NCBI RefSeq assembly: GCF_032773895.1
Contig: NZ_CP120416.1
Location: forward strand, 4,927,001 to 4,991,000
Length of the DNA: 64,000 nucleotides
Origin: Teredinibacter sp. KSP-S5-2
Lineage (GTDB): Bacteria; Pseudomonadota; Gammaproteobacteria; Pseudomonadales; Cellvibrionaceae
Direction: 5' to 3'
In this document: one piece after another, positions 56,614 through 64,000 of the stretch
How the letters are laid out: each line of letters begins with the position of its first letter
How positions within the stretch are numbered: the stretch's first letter is position 1
Made by a program: the position numbers and the translations under genes
The notes under the pieces: generated by a model
Database searches by the model: none
Told to the model about the DNA's origin: nothing
Seen by the model: only the letters and a program-made list of their open reading frames with translations

Positions 56614-58410
56614 ATGTCAGACACTCGGAGTTCCTCATCCGCTGACAACGTAAACGAACGACTTGTGTCCATACTACTGGACACGAACAACTCAGAAGAA
56701 TACCTGCGCACGGTGCTGGAGTATGTGCCCGTGCTGGTTTCTGCGGTCGATCTGGAAGGCAACGTCAAGTTTGCCAGCCAACACCACACCCTACTTGCCG
56801 GGGTGAGCGACGACCTGAACGATATCCAAAAAGAAGCCGACCTCTACCCGGCGCTGGTACAAAGCCGGGTGGAAAACATGGCCATGGAGGCAGCTTTAAA
56901 CCAGCCCGCTGAAGCCTGGGAGCTGAGCGCCAAACATAAAGACGGCTCCATGCATCACTACCACATGCATCGTCTCTACGTAAAAAGAGACACCGACACC
57001 ATTATCTACAGCATTGGTACCGACGTTACCGAATTTAAACTGGCCGAGCGTGCACTGCGTGACCATAAATCGCGTATCGACTACATGGCCTTTCACGACC
57101 CCTTAACCGGGTTAGCCAATCGCTCACTCTTTTACGACCGCGCAAATAAAAGCCTTTCACGAGCCAATCGCAGCCATTCCACCATTGCTTTACTGCTCAT
57201 CGACCTGGATCGATTCAAATTAATTAATGACAGCTTTGGCCATGATTTTGGTGATGCCTTCCTGAAAAAAGCCGCCCAACATTTATTGGACGAACTCAGA
57301 GACACCGACACCGTGGCGCGCTTGGGTGGCGATGAATTTGTGGTGATTCTGGAAAACATCCGCGATGTGGAAGACGTGGAAAAAATTGCCGGCAAAATTC
57401 TGAAGTCCCTGGCCGAACCCATGACCATTCAAGGACACGATATTTCCTGCTCGGGCAGTATCGGTATTAGCATGTACCCCAATCATGGGAAAGGAATTGA
57501 TCAGCTATTAAAAAATGCTGACGCAGCCATGTACAACGCCAAAAACGCCGGCAAAAACTGCTACCAGTTTTTTGTCCATGCCATGACCGATAATGCAGTG
57601 AATTATTTACTACTGGAAAATGATTTGCGCCGGGCGATTGAATGCAACGAAATGAAATTGTTTTATCAACCTCAGGTTGATTTGAACACGGGAAGAATTG
57701 TCGGCCTGGAAGCCCTGGTGCGTTGGCAACATAAAGATAGAGGCCTGGTTTCCCCGGTACACTTTATTCCACTGGCGGAAGAAACCGGCTTAATAAATCA
57801 ACTGGGCGAGTGGGTGCTCAGCCATGCCTGTGAGCGGTTTCAAGCCTGGTTAATGCAGGGTATTCATTTTGGCAAAGTCGCCGTAAATATTTCCATGCGC
57901 CAATTTCGTCAGGACCATTTCGAACAAACCGTGGTTCGTGTATTAACCGAAAGCAAATTGGCCCCGCAATATCTGGAATTGGAAATCACCGAAAGCTCGG
58001 CAATGGAAAACGCATCCGTTACCGCAGAAATGTTAGGTTGCTTAAGTAAAATGGGCTTGTCTCTCGCCATTGACGATTTCGGTACCGGTTATTCCTCACT
58101 GGCCTACTTACAACAATTTCCTATTCATAAATTAAAAATCGACCGCAGTTTTGTTAGCGATATAGATACCAATAACAGCGACGCCTCTATTGCAAAATCG
58201 ATTATCGATTTGGCCCACAACATGCAATTACAGGTTATTGCCGAAGGTGTCGAACGGCCGGCACAATCACGCTGGTTAATTGATCGCGGCTGTGACCAAG
58301 TGCAAGGGTTCTATTATTGCAAACCCCTCGCCGAAGAAGAATTGCTCGCGCTGGTAGAAGACCACACCCGCGTGATCAAAGACGCAGCAGGTGTGCGATT
58401 TATCCTATAA
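56614..58410 (+). CDS. PAS-GGDEF-EAL cyclic di-GMP protein
   Basis: A 598-residue cytoplasmic protein. A PAS-like domain (about residues 25-150) precedes a GGDEF domain with intact active site GGDEF, preceded at the usual 5-residue spacing by RDTD, an RxxD inhibitory site; an EAL domain follows with EALVRW, TESSAMEN, DDFGTGYSS and AEGVE. Both catalytic signatures look complete, so it may make and degrade cyclic di-GMP. No membrane helix is present. Confidence 0.93.
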   Translation: MSDTRSSSSADNVNERLVSILLDTNNSEEYLRTVLEYVPVLVSAVDLEGNVKFASQHHTLLAGVSDDLNDIQKEADLYPALVQSRVENMAMEAALNQPAEAWELSAKHKDGSMHHYHMHRLYVKRDTDTIIYSIGTDVTEFKLAERALRDHKSRIDYMAFHDPLTGLANRSLFYDRANKSLSRANRSHSTIALLLIDLDRFKLINDSFGHDFGDAFLKKAAQHLLDELRDTDTVARLGGDEFVVILENIRDVEDVEKIAGKILKSLAEPMTIQGHDISCSGSIGISMYPNHGKGIDQLLKNADAAMYNAKNAGKNCYQFFVHAMTDNAVNYLLLENDLRRAIECNEMKLFYQPQVDLNTGRIVGLEALVRWQHKDRGLVSPVHFIPLAEETGLINQLGEWVLSHACERFQAWLMQGIHFGKVAVNISMRQFRQDHFEQTVVRVLTESKLAPQYLELEITESSAMENASVTAEMLGCLSKMGLSLAIDDFGTGYSSLAYLQQFPIHKLKIDRSFVSDIDTNNSDASIAKSIIDLAHNMQLQVIAEGVERPAQSRWLIDRGCDQVQGFYYCKPLAEEELLALVEDHTRVIKDAAGVRFIL

Positions 58411-58444
58411 CCTGTACGCAAAACCCTTTGCCTAGAGGTGCCCC

Positions 58445-58879
58445 ATGCGCAGCCACGAAACAGAAATGACCGTACTCGTTACCCCCGAAATGAGCAACTT
58501 CGGTGGTAAAATGCACGGTGGGGAACTATTAAAACTACTCGACCAAGTCGCCTACACCTGCGCCATGCGATACTGCGGCCACTATGTAGTCACACTTTCT
58601 GTACAAAAAGTATTATTTAAACAACCCATCCACATTGGCGAACTCCTCAACTTCAATGCCTCCGTAAACTACACCGGGAAAACCTCCATGGAAGTGGGCA
58701 TACAAGTCATCGCAGAAGATATTGAAAAACAAGTCGTGCGCCACACCAACTCCTGTTACTTCAATATGGTAGCCGTCGACTCCGATGGCAAACCGACGCA
58801 AATAGAACCTCTAGTACCCGCAACGGAAGATCAAAAAAGACGTTGGAACGACGCCCTGGAAAGAAGAAAGCGGCTTTAA
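58445..58879 (+). CDS. Acyl-CoA thioesterase (hotdog, YciA-like)
   Basis: A 144-residue hotdog-fold thioesterase: NFGGKMHGGELLKLLDQVAY (conserved Asn/Gly/His/Asp), CGHYVVTLSVQKVLFKQP. It hydrolyses acyl-CoA esters in the cytoplasm. AGAGG precedes the ATG. It is the last recognisable core gene before the cassette-like region. Confidence 0.93.
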   Translation: MRSHETEMTVLVTPEMSNFGGKMHGGELLKLLDQVAYTCAMRYCGHYVVTLSVQKVLFKQPIHIGELLNFNASVNYTGKTSMEVGIQVIAEDIEKQVVRHTNSCYFNMVAVDSDGKPTQIEPLVPATEDQKRRWNDALERRKRL

Positions 58880-59059
58880 CAAACTGACGCGCCATAAATG
58901 GCTATTGCAATAATCCAATACCGTTTAATAATTATATAGAGACAAAATGCCAAAAATAAAATGTATTCTCGTACGTCACAGTGTTTTAACCGATTAAAAT
59001 AAAAGAAAAAAACTCGGCGTCCAGTTTTTAATAAATTTATCCATTTAATAGACATCAAT

Positions 59060-59215
59060 AATGTTATTGGACAATAGGGTTAAAGTTTGGATAATGAAAT
59101 AGCAAGCTGGACAGTACCTATAACAAACAATATATAAGCAGAGGAGGCCAATCCGTTGAAACTAAAAGAGTTTTCTTGCTCTCTCTTTTGTTCTGTACAG
59201 AATGTTATTGGACAA
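59060..59215. repeat. 15-bp direct repeat flanking a 141-bp step
   Basis: AATGTTATTGGACAA occurs at 59060-59074 and 59201-59215. It lies at the left edge of the cassette-like tract. It may be a duplication connected with the boundary or with a lost cassette. Confidence 0.6.
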
Positions 59216-59240
59216 ACTGTCGCTTATCCTACTGTTATAC
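59118..59240 (+). other. attC-like site 0 (left end)
   Basis: R''-like CTATAAC at 59118-59124 and R' GTTATAC at 59234-59240, with ATAAGC/GCTTAT as the internal pair and AAAAGAG/CTCTTTT in the arms. At 123 bases it has the size of long attC sites. The R' box is the better supported half, as it fits the R'' of the next site. Confidence 0.6.
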
Positions 59241-59246
59241 ATAATT

Positions 59247-59657
59247 ATGAACTTAGCTAATATGCAAACGGACTTCTGGGAGTTGAGGTCGGCGGAAAAG
59301 TGTAATACTGAAAATCCAGATAGTTTTTTCATTCCAGCTTTAGAGGCGAGGAAGAGCCTAAAAGTGGGCGATGCGGCTAAATTGATTTTTGATATCGAAA
59401 GCCAGGATGAGGATGGGAAGGTTATTGTATCTGGTGAAAGAATGTATGTCATAGTTTCAGAGGTTGTTGGAGATTTCTATATCGGCATACTTGATAGTCA
59501 GCCAGCTACTATTGAACCAAATGAACTATTTTATCTAGAATTTGGTGTCGAAGTACCTTTTACATCAGAGCACATAATCGATATAACTAGGCCTCCAGAG
59601 GATTATGTGGAATGGCAGCTAAGCCAAGATCCAGAGAAAATCTGGGATCGGGGTTAA
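59247..59657 (+). CDS. Cassette gene, DUF2314-like domain protein
   Basis: A 136-residue protein, soluble and acidic at the end. The core KVGDAAKLIFDIE, SGERMYVIVSEVVGDFYIGI and FGVEVPFTSEHIIDI resembles the DUF2314 pattern of a domain binding or shielding other proteins; the family call is tentative. The frame is open to 59202, but cassette logic puts its start at ATG 59247, seven bases after the R' box at 59234-59240. It ends just before attC site 1. This spacing is the usual one for a cassette gene. Confidence 0.75.
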   Translation: MNLANMQTDFWELRSAEKCNTENPDSFFIPALEARKSLKVGDAAKLIFDIESQDEDGKVIVSGERMYVIVSEVVGDFYIGILDSQPATIEPNELFYLEFGVEVPFTSEHIIDITRPPEDYVEWQLSQDPEKIWDRG

Positions 59658-59658
59658 T

Positions 59659-59736
59659 GTATAACAAGCGTAGGTTGGCGGATCAATTTTTCGCTCGTTC
59701 CTCGCTACAAATTGCCCGCAGCTACGGGCGTTAAGC
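59659..59736 (+). other. attC site 1
   Basis: R'' GTATAAC (59659-59665) and R' GTTAAGC (59730-59736), 78 bases. The arms AAGCGTAG-G-TTG and CAGCTACGGGC pair with an extra unpaired base, as is typical for the folded attC bottom strand. R'' is complementary to the R' of site 0. Confidence 0.82.
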
Positions 59737-59746
59737 ATCAATAATA

Positions 59747-60157
59747 ATGGAGAGTGTAGTGAATATTAAAGAAGTCTTTTCCCCAAGGCAGATCTATGTA
59801 GGAACATTCATTGGTGGCCCCATTGCAGCTGCTTACTATTTAAGCAGAAATTTTGAATGCATGAATAAAGCTAATCTTTCAAGTGTATCTATAGCCGCTT
59901 CCCTTGCTTTTACTGTTTTTCTATTTTGGTTTACATTTCAGCTTCCAGACAATTTTCCAAACACTATTATTCCTATTGCTTACTCATCTATTGCAGCAGG
60001 AATCGCATGGCAATGGCAGGTGTCTAAAGAAGAGATTGAAGCTGTCGAATCGTATACGTTTCAATCTAACTGGAAAGTGGCTGGCGTTTCAGTAATTGCA
60101 TTAGTAATAACGTTGATGTGTTTACTTGGTCTCGTAATGGTTCTTCCGGTAGAGTAA
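59747..60157 (+). CDS. Cassette gene, four-helix membrane protein
   Basis: A 136-residue protein with about four hydrophobic helices: FIGGPIAAAYYLS, VSIAASLAFTVFLFWF, IPIAYSSIAAGIAWQW and VSVIALVITLMCLLGLVMV. No family recognised. It fills the cassette bounded by T59731 and G60234. ATG 59747 or GTG 59759 (with GGAGAG in front) may be the start. Ends 3 bases before attC site 2. Confidence 0.75.
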   Translation: MESVVNIKEVFSPRQIYVGTFIGGPIAAAYYLSRNFECMNKANLSSVSIAASLAFTVFLFWFTFQLPDNFPNTIIPIAYSSIAAGIAWQWQVSKEEIEAVESYTFQSNWKVAGVSVIALVITLMCLLGLVMVLPVE

Positions 60158-60673
60158 ATGCTTAACAATAACGTCAAAAATCGCTCCACTTTATTTCGTT
60201 GGACGCCGCTGACGTTCCGCCTTTTATGTGGGTGTTATACGAAACTCGTATTTGGTATAACTGTTTTGGTTTTAAGTATAAACGCATTCTGTCAGCCTAG
60301 CATGGAATATGATGGTGAATATTTTTTCTATAAGTTTAGCGGGTTAGATTCAGCAATCGAGGTTTTCAACAAAACCATGGATGAGAATCAAGCGGCTGTA
60401 TTTCTTGGAATTGTTGAAGAAAATAAGACATTGTATGAAAAGTTTTGGAGTTTGATACCGCGAGCAGATGGTTTCGCCATTCAAACTGAATGTATGAATA
60501 GCTGTTATGCAGTTGCAAAATTACAAATATTTTGTGAGGGTATATATTTTGTTTCTTTTGGTCCAATAGAGTCTCAAAATTATAGTGGTTTGAATTTTGT
60601 AACGTCAGGTATGCAAATGATAGAGCATTGTGATACTTTTTTAGCTAAAAAGCCATGGTGGAAATTTTGGTGA
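60158..60673 (+). CDS. Unknown exported protein whose frame begins inside attC site 2
   Basis: A 171-codon frame. Its first 28 codons are translated attC sequence, so the gene proper probably starts later, for example at a non-ATG codon before the hydrophobic segment LVFGITVLVLSINAFC (a signal peptide) or at ATG 60302. The body has four Cys residues and the pattern ECMNSCYAVAKLQIFCEG, suggesting an exported, disulfide-bonded protein. No family recognised. Confidence 0.6.
   Translation: MLNNNVKNRSTLFRWTPLTFRLLCGCYTKLVFGITVLVLSINAFCQPSMEYDGEYFFYKFSGLDSAIEVFNKTMDENQAAVFLGIVEENKTLYEKFWSLIPRADGFAIQTECMNSCYAVAKLQIFCEGIYFVSFGPIESQNYSGLNFVTSGMQMIEHCDTFLAKKPWWKFW
60160..60240 (+). other. attC site 2
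   Basis: R'' GCTTAAC (60160-60166) and R' GTTATAC (60234-60240), 81 bases. R'' is the exact reverse complement of the R' of site 1. The internal AACGTC/GACGTT pair gives the stem. Confidence 0.85.
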
Positions 60674-60790
60674 AAATAGTTGACAGGCTGATGTTGCGTA
60701 CACAAACTGAAAAAAACACTGTTTTTGGTGGACTCTATTTCGCTCGCCGTTGGTTGAGGTTTTATGTAGTTTAGAGGGTATCAAATTTCC
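60674..60790 (+). other. Possible decayed attC site
   Basis: The sequence GGACTCTATTTCGCTCGCCG near 60731-60750 resembles the centre of attC site 1 (TTTTTCGCTCGTTCC). I find no matching R'' box (GTATAAC expected), so this is at best a degraded site. Confidence 0.3.
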
Positions 60791-61168
60791 ATGTTAAGAT
60801 ATGTCGCTTCCATAATAGTTATTCCTTCAATATATTTTTTTATCTGGAATTGGTTGCAGCCATATTGGTGGTACCTTCTCTACACTGATGCGGATCCTAT
60901 GGAGAAATCAAAACTGATTTTGGCTGTTATTAGCCAGTTTTTGTTTTCGCAAATAGCACAAATTGTTGTCCTTATCCCATTTGTGCTATTTGCATGGTTC
61001 GTGGCATTCAAGAATAAGTCAAAGTTAGGGTTTTACGATAAAGTACTTCGTGTATCTGGATGGCTGTTTATGTTAACTATTCCGTTAGTTAGCATTGTTG
61101 GGGTGCTATTGCTCTGGTTAACTAAAAGGTATCGTTCAAATGTGTTACCAAACTGTCATGTGGAGTGA
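60791..61168 (+). CDS. Cassette-region membrane protein
   Basis: A 125-residue protein with three predicted helices (VASIIVIPSIYFFIWNWL, IAQIVVLIPFVLFAWFVAF, VSGWLFMLTIPLVSIVGVLL). Not recognised. Typical of the small membrane proteins common in cassette arrays. Confidence 0.65.
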   Translation: MLRYVASIIVIPSIYFFIWNWLQPYWWYLLYTDADPMEKSKLILAVISQFLFSQIAQIVVLIPFVLFAWFVAFKNKSKLGFYDKVLRVSGWLFMLTIPLVSIVGVLLLWLTKRYRSNVLPNCHVE

Positions 61169-61532
61169 GTTTTATAACGCTAGATTATCTAATGGCTACG
61201 CTGTTTAATTTTAGTATTGTAGATGGCGATGCGCAATTTTCGTCTCTTGTTGCAGGTGGAAAAGGGCTTGCATTAATAATGAAATTATCAGGTTTCTTGC
61301 CTCTTTTGCGGTGAAAATCGAAGCGTATAATAGAACATATTCTACAGCAATTCAGGCGTTATCCACAGGGATGGAAGTTGATATTTATAATTATATTGAT
61401 TCGGCTTGCAGTAAGGTATTTTATATAAAGGTTAAAAATAGTTAACGAAGGCATATTTAAGAATGACGGAGTGATATTATCAATATAAGTGAGAAAAGTT
61501 TTACCATTGTTGGTTCTGTTATTTTCGTTGTC
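61169..61532 (+). other. Gene remnant region
   Basis: About 360 bases without an intact gene. A short frame 61192-61314 (MATLFNFSIVDGDAQFSS...) and another 61311-61445 (VKIEAYNRTYSTAIQALSTG...) overlap in different frames and could be halves of one frameshifted gene. GGCGTTATCC near 61354 looks like an R' box, without a clear partner. Confidence 0.4.
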
Positions 61533-61805
61533 GTGATAATAGTATTTATATTTGCTTATTGGATGAGAGGCGAGAAGGTGTCTACCTTCGAAGAAGAAGG
61601 CGTTCTTAAAGGAATAAGTCTATCTCAAGGAAGGGCTGGGTCTAACGTCATGGCTACAGTAGAAATGGAAGGTAAAGGGAGTGTGGTAATAGAATTGCCG
61701 AAAAATACACCCATCTACCAAAATCACGAAGTCAAATTAAAGTGCGTGAACTATGAGTCGGGGGCGATCAGCTGTAAATTTATCGGCTATCGAACTCTAC
61801 AATAA
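61533..61805 (+). CDS. Small membrane-anchored protein, start uncertain
   Basis: A 90-codon frame from GTG 61533. The frame is open upstream to 61467, and the membrane segment is complete only if translation begins earlier (IVGSVIFVVVIIVFIFAYWM), for instance at an ATT or ATC after GGAG at 61468-61471. The rest is a small extracytoplasmic beta domain (SVVIELPKNTPIYQNHEVKL). No family recognised. Confidence 0.55.
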   Translation: MIIVFIFAYWMRGEKVSTFEEEGVLKGISLSQGRAGSNVMATVEMEGKGSVVIELPKNTPIYQNHEVKLKCVNYESGAISCKFIGYRTLQ

Positions 61806-61934
61806 TTCATATTGTATTGACACGGAATTTTATGAAAAGAGTGGTCTTGTGGGTTGGTGTGAGCATGTTGATATGTCTGACGCCAAAAAGTAGCTAGCTT
61901 GATAGGCAAGTATAATTATAAACCTTAATAAACC

Positions 61935-62008
61935 GATTAACGACCGGCCAGCTGACATGTATTTCCAAAAATCTATGCTTTTCGTCAGTTTTTTGTTGGA
62001 CGTTATAT
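61935..62008 (+). other. attC-like site
   Basis: R''-like GATTAAC (61935-61941) and R' GTTATAT (62002-62008). AACG pairs with CGTT, ACC with GG-x, and CTGAC with GTCAG. 74 bases. The preceding stretch also holds a 21-codon signal-peptide-like fragment at 61831-61896 (MKRVVLWVGV...). Confidence 0.6.
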
Positions 62009-62038
62009 TTCTCAGCTGATTTGTTTTTTTCATAGGTG

Positions 62039-62380
62039 ATGACGATTCTATACTTAATATTCATTTCTTTTGGTCTTGCCCAGATGGTGTTGTCTCCGGT
62101 CGTAATTGCTCTTGGTATTTTTGATGTGGTTGTGACAAGTTACAATTTAGTTAGACGCCGTCAAGTAAAGCTGGTAAAAAGGCTTTTTCCCTTTTTTGTC
62201 TGGCTTGTGGCAATGGTTTGCTATTTTGATGTGAAATACGAAATAGTCTTTAAATCCAACAAAGGGTTAGCTGGTTATGATGTTATGATCTATTTAAATG
62301 TAGTAGGTCTACCTAATATTTTGTACTTAATTGTTTGGTTAAAAACACTAAGATCTAGTAATAATCCAGCTGAAACATAG
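62039..62380 (+). CDS. Cassette gene, small membrane protein
   Basis: A 113-residue protein with three helices: ILYLIFISFGLAQMVLSPVV, RLFPFFVWLVAMVCYF and VVGLPNILYLIVWL. Not recognised. It is in the cassette starting at T62003; the matching R'' ATATAAC lies at 62440-62446, after its stop, as the cassette rule demands. Confidence 0.65.
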   Translation: MTILYLIFISFGLAQMVLSPVVIALGIFDVVVTSYNLVRRRQVKLVKRLFPFFVWLVAMVCYFDVKYEIVFKSNKGLAGYDVMIYLNVVGLPNILYLIVWLKTLRSSNNPAET

Positions 62381-62439
62381 CAATCCACCATTATTATTTC
62401 GCCTGTTAGTCGGTTGTAATATCTAAATCAGAGTAAGAG

Positions 62440-62477
62440 ATATAACAGTTTTAAACTCTAAAAATTCTTTGTTGGGG
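62440..62477 (+). other. Truncated attC-like site
   Basis: R'' ATATAAC (62440-62446) is the exact complement of the R' at 62002-62008. Only 38 bases lie before a GTTGGGG that could serve as R', so the site is short and probably damaged. Confidence 0.4.
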
Positions 62478-62854
62478 CTGCGCGTAGGGATCGCGCTTCT
62501 TTTAAAGCTTGCTAAGCACAAGATGCGCCGTAAGAAACTAATGGATAAGTATCAAGGTACCGAGCTGGTTGACAAACTGATGCAAGGTGTATTTTTGGAA
62601 AATCAGAGCGCTGATCAGATCCTGGATTCTCTAAGTACGCCTTATGATATCGATCAAAAAGTGCTTTAAGCAAAGAGGAAATAAGTTTGGAAATCTAATT
62701 GTAACGGGGGAATAGATACCGATTATGGATTACGCTAGATAATGATCATGTTGTTGGTTGGGGGTGGAAACAAATTGAAGATATAGCAACCGACAGTCTT
62801 CTTTCTGAATCAGGTGCTATGTTTGTTAACGAATTTAACTATGGCAATAAATAA
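62469..62854 (+). pseudogene. Decayed cassette gene (two stops and a frameshift)
   Basis: The translation runs KLMDKYQGTELVDKLMQGVF ... STPYDIDQKVL, meets TAA at 62667-62669 and TAA at 62682-62684, continues VWKSNCNGG, then shifts frame at a run of five G (62706-62710) to NRYRLWITLDNDHVVGW. The two parts belong together as a small protein of a type I have seen (DIDxKVLKTKxKEVWKY...NRYxLxITLDNxxVVGW). Not functional as read. Confidence 0.75.
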
Positions 62855-63185
62855 AAAAGGTAGTAGAAAGATCGTTGTAGATGACTCGGAGTTTCGATGG
62901 CGAGCTACTGGTAATGACGGTTGGATATCGGTTGTAATTTGGCCGGTAGAAAACGAAAATTCAAGGTATGTTGGTAGTGTTGGCTATCACAGCAAGTTGG
63001 AACAGATTGGTGATGGTTGGCATAGGGCTGTAGAACAAATACTTATTACCAATAGGGTAATACAAGCAGTAATCTCTCATTATGGTGTTAAAAGAATCAT
63101 TGAAAATAATGGTCAGGTTAACATTGGGCCTCTAGAAGAAATTATTGACATAAATTTAGCAAAACGAGTGGATCTCAGAAGATGA
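62841..63185 (+). CDS. Unknown cassette gene product
   Basis: A 114-residue soluble protein (MAINKKGSRKIVVDDSEFRW...). It begins with a basic stretch and has two W-rich strands (RWRATGNDGWISVVIWPVEN), reminiscent of small proteins of toxin-immunity or stress type, but no family is assigned. ATG 62841 chosen over GTG 62814, which lies in the pseudogene. Confidence 0.65.
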   Translation: MAINKKGSRKIVVDDSEFRWRATGNDGWISVVIWPVENENSRYVGSVGYHSKLEQIGDGWHRAVEQILITNRVIQAVISHYGVKRIIENNGQVNIGPLEEIIDINLAKRVDLRR

Positions 63186-63192
63186 GACAAAA

Positions 63193-63272
63193 GCATAACA
63201 AGCGACTGCGGCGGGGCAGGAAAAAGCTCCAGTTTCGTTTCTACTTTAGCCAACTACGGAGTCGAGTTCTAG
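63193..63272 (+). other. attC-like site
   Basis: R'' GCATAAC (63193-63199) and a weaker R' GTTCTAG (63266-63272), with CGACT/AGTCG as the inner pair. 80 bases. The R' deviates from consensus, so the site is either decayed or a chance match. Confidence 0.5.
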
Positions 63273-63439
63273 ATGTGAATGAGGAATATCTAAATTGCGG
63301 CTAAGTTCGGATGTTTATTCGGTCATGTTACAAAAGATCAATCGGACCGTTTATCATGCAAGGTTAGGCAAAACTGAAGCTCTACGTGCTACTGAACTCG
63401 TTCAGTCACCAGATTTATCGTACGATGTTAGGTCAGCAA

Positions 63440-63925
63440 ATGAATATAGTTTCGAAGATGGTTTTCTGTACACTGATATTTGCTTCTAGCCAAACATTTG
63501 GAGAGCTAGTTTCCATTTCGAACTGTGGTCCACGCTGCGAAATAAGTCTTTCTGAAATAGGCTCTTATCTGGAAACTGAAGTTCCAAGTGGAGAATGGAT
63601 GGTGTCGATTTGGAGTACTAATAAAGCAGTTCAGAGTTGTTTGGCAAAAAAAGTAAAGAATCCAGGTTCTTGGTCTGAATATGGAGAAGATTGGCAGGGT
63701 TTTCGAACGGATTTAGAAGGCATGGTACATGCTGCATGTATCGAGCCTATGTTTAAACAGACCGGCATCAGGGTTTTGGAAATTCTCTTGGAGAAAGAGA
63801 GATTCCTGGATCCAAAAGACAAGCGAGAATATACTCTGAATCCTGTGCTAATTCCAAAAGGCAGCTATTTAAATCAGGTTTGGATAAGGGGCCGTGTTGA
63901 AAAGCCTGGGGGGAAAAGGAAGTAA
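63440..63925 (+). CDS. Unknown exported protein
   Basis: A 161-residue protein with a signal peptide (MNIVSKMVFCTLIFASSQTF). The mature part has Cys residues in NCGPRC and again further on, and no family I recognise. The open frame starts at 63386, but ATG 63440 gives the signal peptide at the N-terminus. Another lipoprotein gene follows 15 bases on, so two genes may share this cassette. Confidence 0.65.
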   Translation: MNIVSKMVFCTLIFASSQTFGELVSISNCGPRCEISLSEIGSYLETEVPSGEWMVSIWSTNKAVQSCLAKKVKNPGSWSEYGEDWQGFRTDLEGMVHAACIEPMFKQTGIRVLEILLEKERFLDPKDKREYTLNPVLIPKGSYLNQVWIRGRVEKPGGKRK

Positions 63926-63940
63926 AGGCCTTACATGCCT

Positions 63941-64000
63941 ATGAAAAATATTTTACTTCTTGCAGTGCTCATAATTGTTTCAGGCTGCACGGTTTCAGCT
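63941..64000 (+). CDS. Lipoprotein, 5' end only (cut by window edge)
   Basis: Twenty codons are visible: MKNILLLAVLIIVSGCTVSA, a signal peptide with lipobox VSGC. The rest lies outside the window. ATG 63935 two codons earlier is also possible. Confidence 0.7.
   Translation, partial: MKNILLLAVLIIVSGCTVSA

Larger units (their letters stand above)
59118..64000 (+). mobile_element. Integron-cassette-like array without integrase (CALIN candidate)
   Basis: From about 59.1 kb to the window end, small unrecognised plus-strand genes are separated by attC-like sites. Three consecutive sites show R'' and R' boxes that are reverse complements across a cassette, as required by cassette circularisation: R' GTTATAC (59234) with R'' GTATAAC (59659), and R' GTTAAGC (59730) with R'' GCTTAAC (60160). 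A fourth pair is GTTATAT (62002) with ATATAAC (62440). No integrase gene is in the window. Some parts have decayed. Confidence 0.75.

Noticed and set aside
59202-59246. Earlier start for the first cassette gene
   Set aside because: It lies inside attC site 0, left of the recombination point; ATG 59247 is inside the cassette.
60254-60260. GTATAAC as R'' of a third attC site
   Set aside because: It lies 14 bases after the R' at 60240, too close to enclose a gene, and has no partner arm.
63295-63489. 64-codon frame after the last attC-like site
   Set aside because: Overlaps the signal-peptide gene at 63440 in another frame and has no coding features.
59000-64000. Integron integrase
   Set aside because: No frame in the region shows tyrosine recombinase motifs; all real frames are short and unrelated.

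Overview
The window reads as the chromosome of a free-living, probably marine gammaproteobacterium of the Pseudomonadales/Cellvibrionaceae type. The basis is gene content and order: dksA-gluQ-cbrX-cbrA-cbrB-[small RNA]-pcnB-folK is the arrangement known from Pseudomonas, and proA-nadD-rsfS-rlmH-mrdA-rodA-mltB-rlpA-dacA-ybeD-lipB-lipA is the usual gammaproteobacterial envelope/lipoate cluster. Base composition is moderate, and most genes are ordinary core genes. No tRNA, rRNA, CRISPR array or intact insertion sequence was seen. Species cannot be fixed from the sequence alone.

Layout. 1-9.1 kb (minus strand): a partial deoxynucleoside kinase, folK, pcnB, the cbrXAB carbon/nitrogen control system, gluQ and dksA. 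The 600 bases between cbrB and pcnB are the best find. They carry a sigma-54 promoter (GG-N10-GC), an upstream cluster of TGTTAC/GTAACA sites, and a predicted RNA of about 268 nt whose 5' half is packed with AANAANAA motifs and whose 3' half is hairpins ending in a strong stem-loop. This is the architecture of CrcZ, the Hfq/Crc-sequestering RNA of catabolite repression, in what looks like a non-Pseudomonas genome. 9.4-20.8 kb: sfsA, a Rieske/TfoX-C pair, an M15 carboxypeptidase, phosphatases, two back-to-back pyrophosphatases (soluble ppa, membrane hppA), a DUF4403 lipoprotein, a di-haem peroxidase and an Lnb-like membrane protein.

20.8-37.8 kb: an overlapping NlpC/P60-like protein and lipoprotein that look like an effector-immunity pair; an unknown gene behind a near-perfect LexA box; a uracil-DNA glycosylase, mpl and ubiX; an FHA protein; an RND/MMPL exporter; a PhoPQ-like two-component system with PepSY and glycine-zipper neighbours; and a retropepsin-transglutaminase-ATP-grasp trio. 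37.9-49.8 kb: the cell elongation/lipoate operon, with an unknown lipoprotein gene inserted between lipB and lipA. 49.9-58.9 kb: an acetyltransferase, a solute-binding protein, prolyl aminopeptidase, a WYL regulator, YdcF-like and methyltransferase proteins, rimO, a GGDEF-EAL protein and a thioesterase.

59.1 kb to the end: an accessory tract of small, AT-rich, unrecognised genes, all on the plus strand. Several are separated by attC-like sites whose R'' and R' boxes match between consecutive sites exactly as expected for integron cassettes. No integron integrase is present in the window, so this looks like a CALIN (attC cluster lacking an integrase) or the distal part of a mobile or sedentary integron. 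One cassette gene is a clear pseudogene, and one reading frame runs through an attC site.
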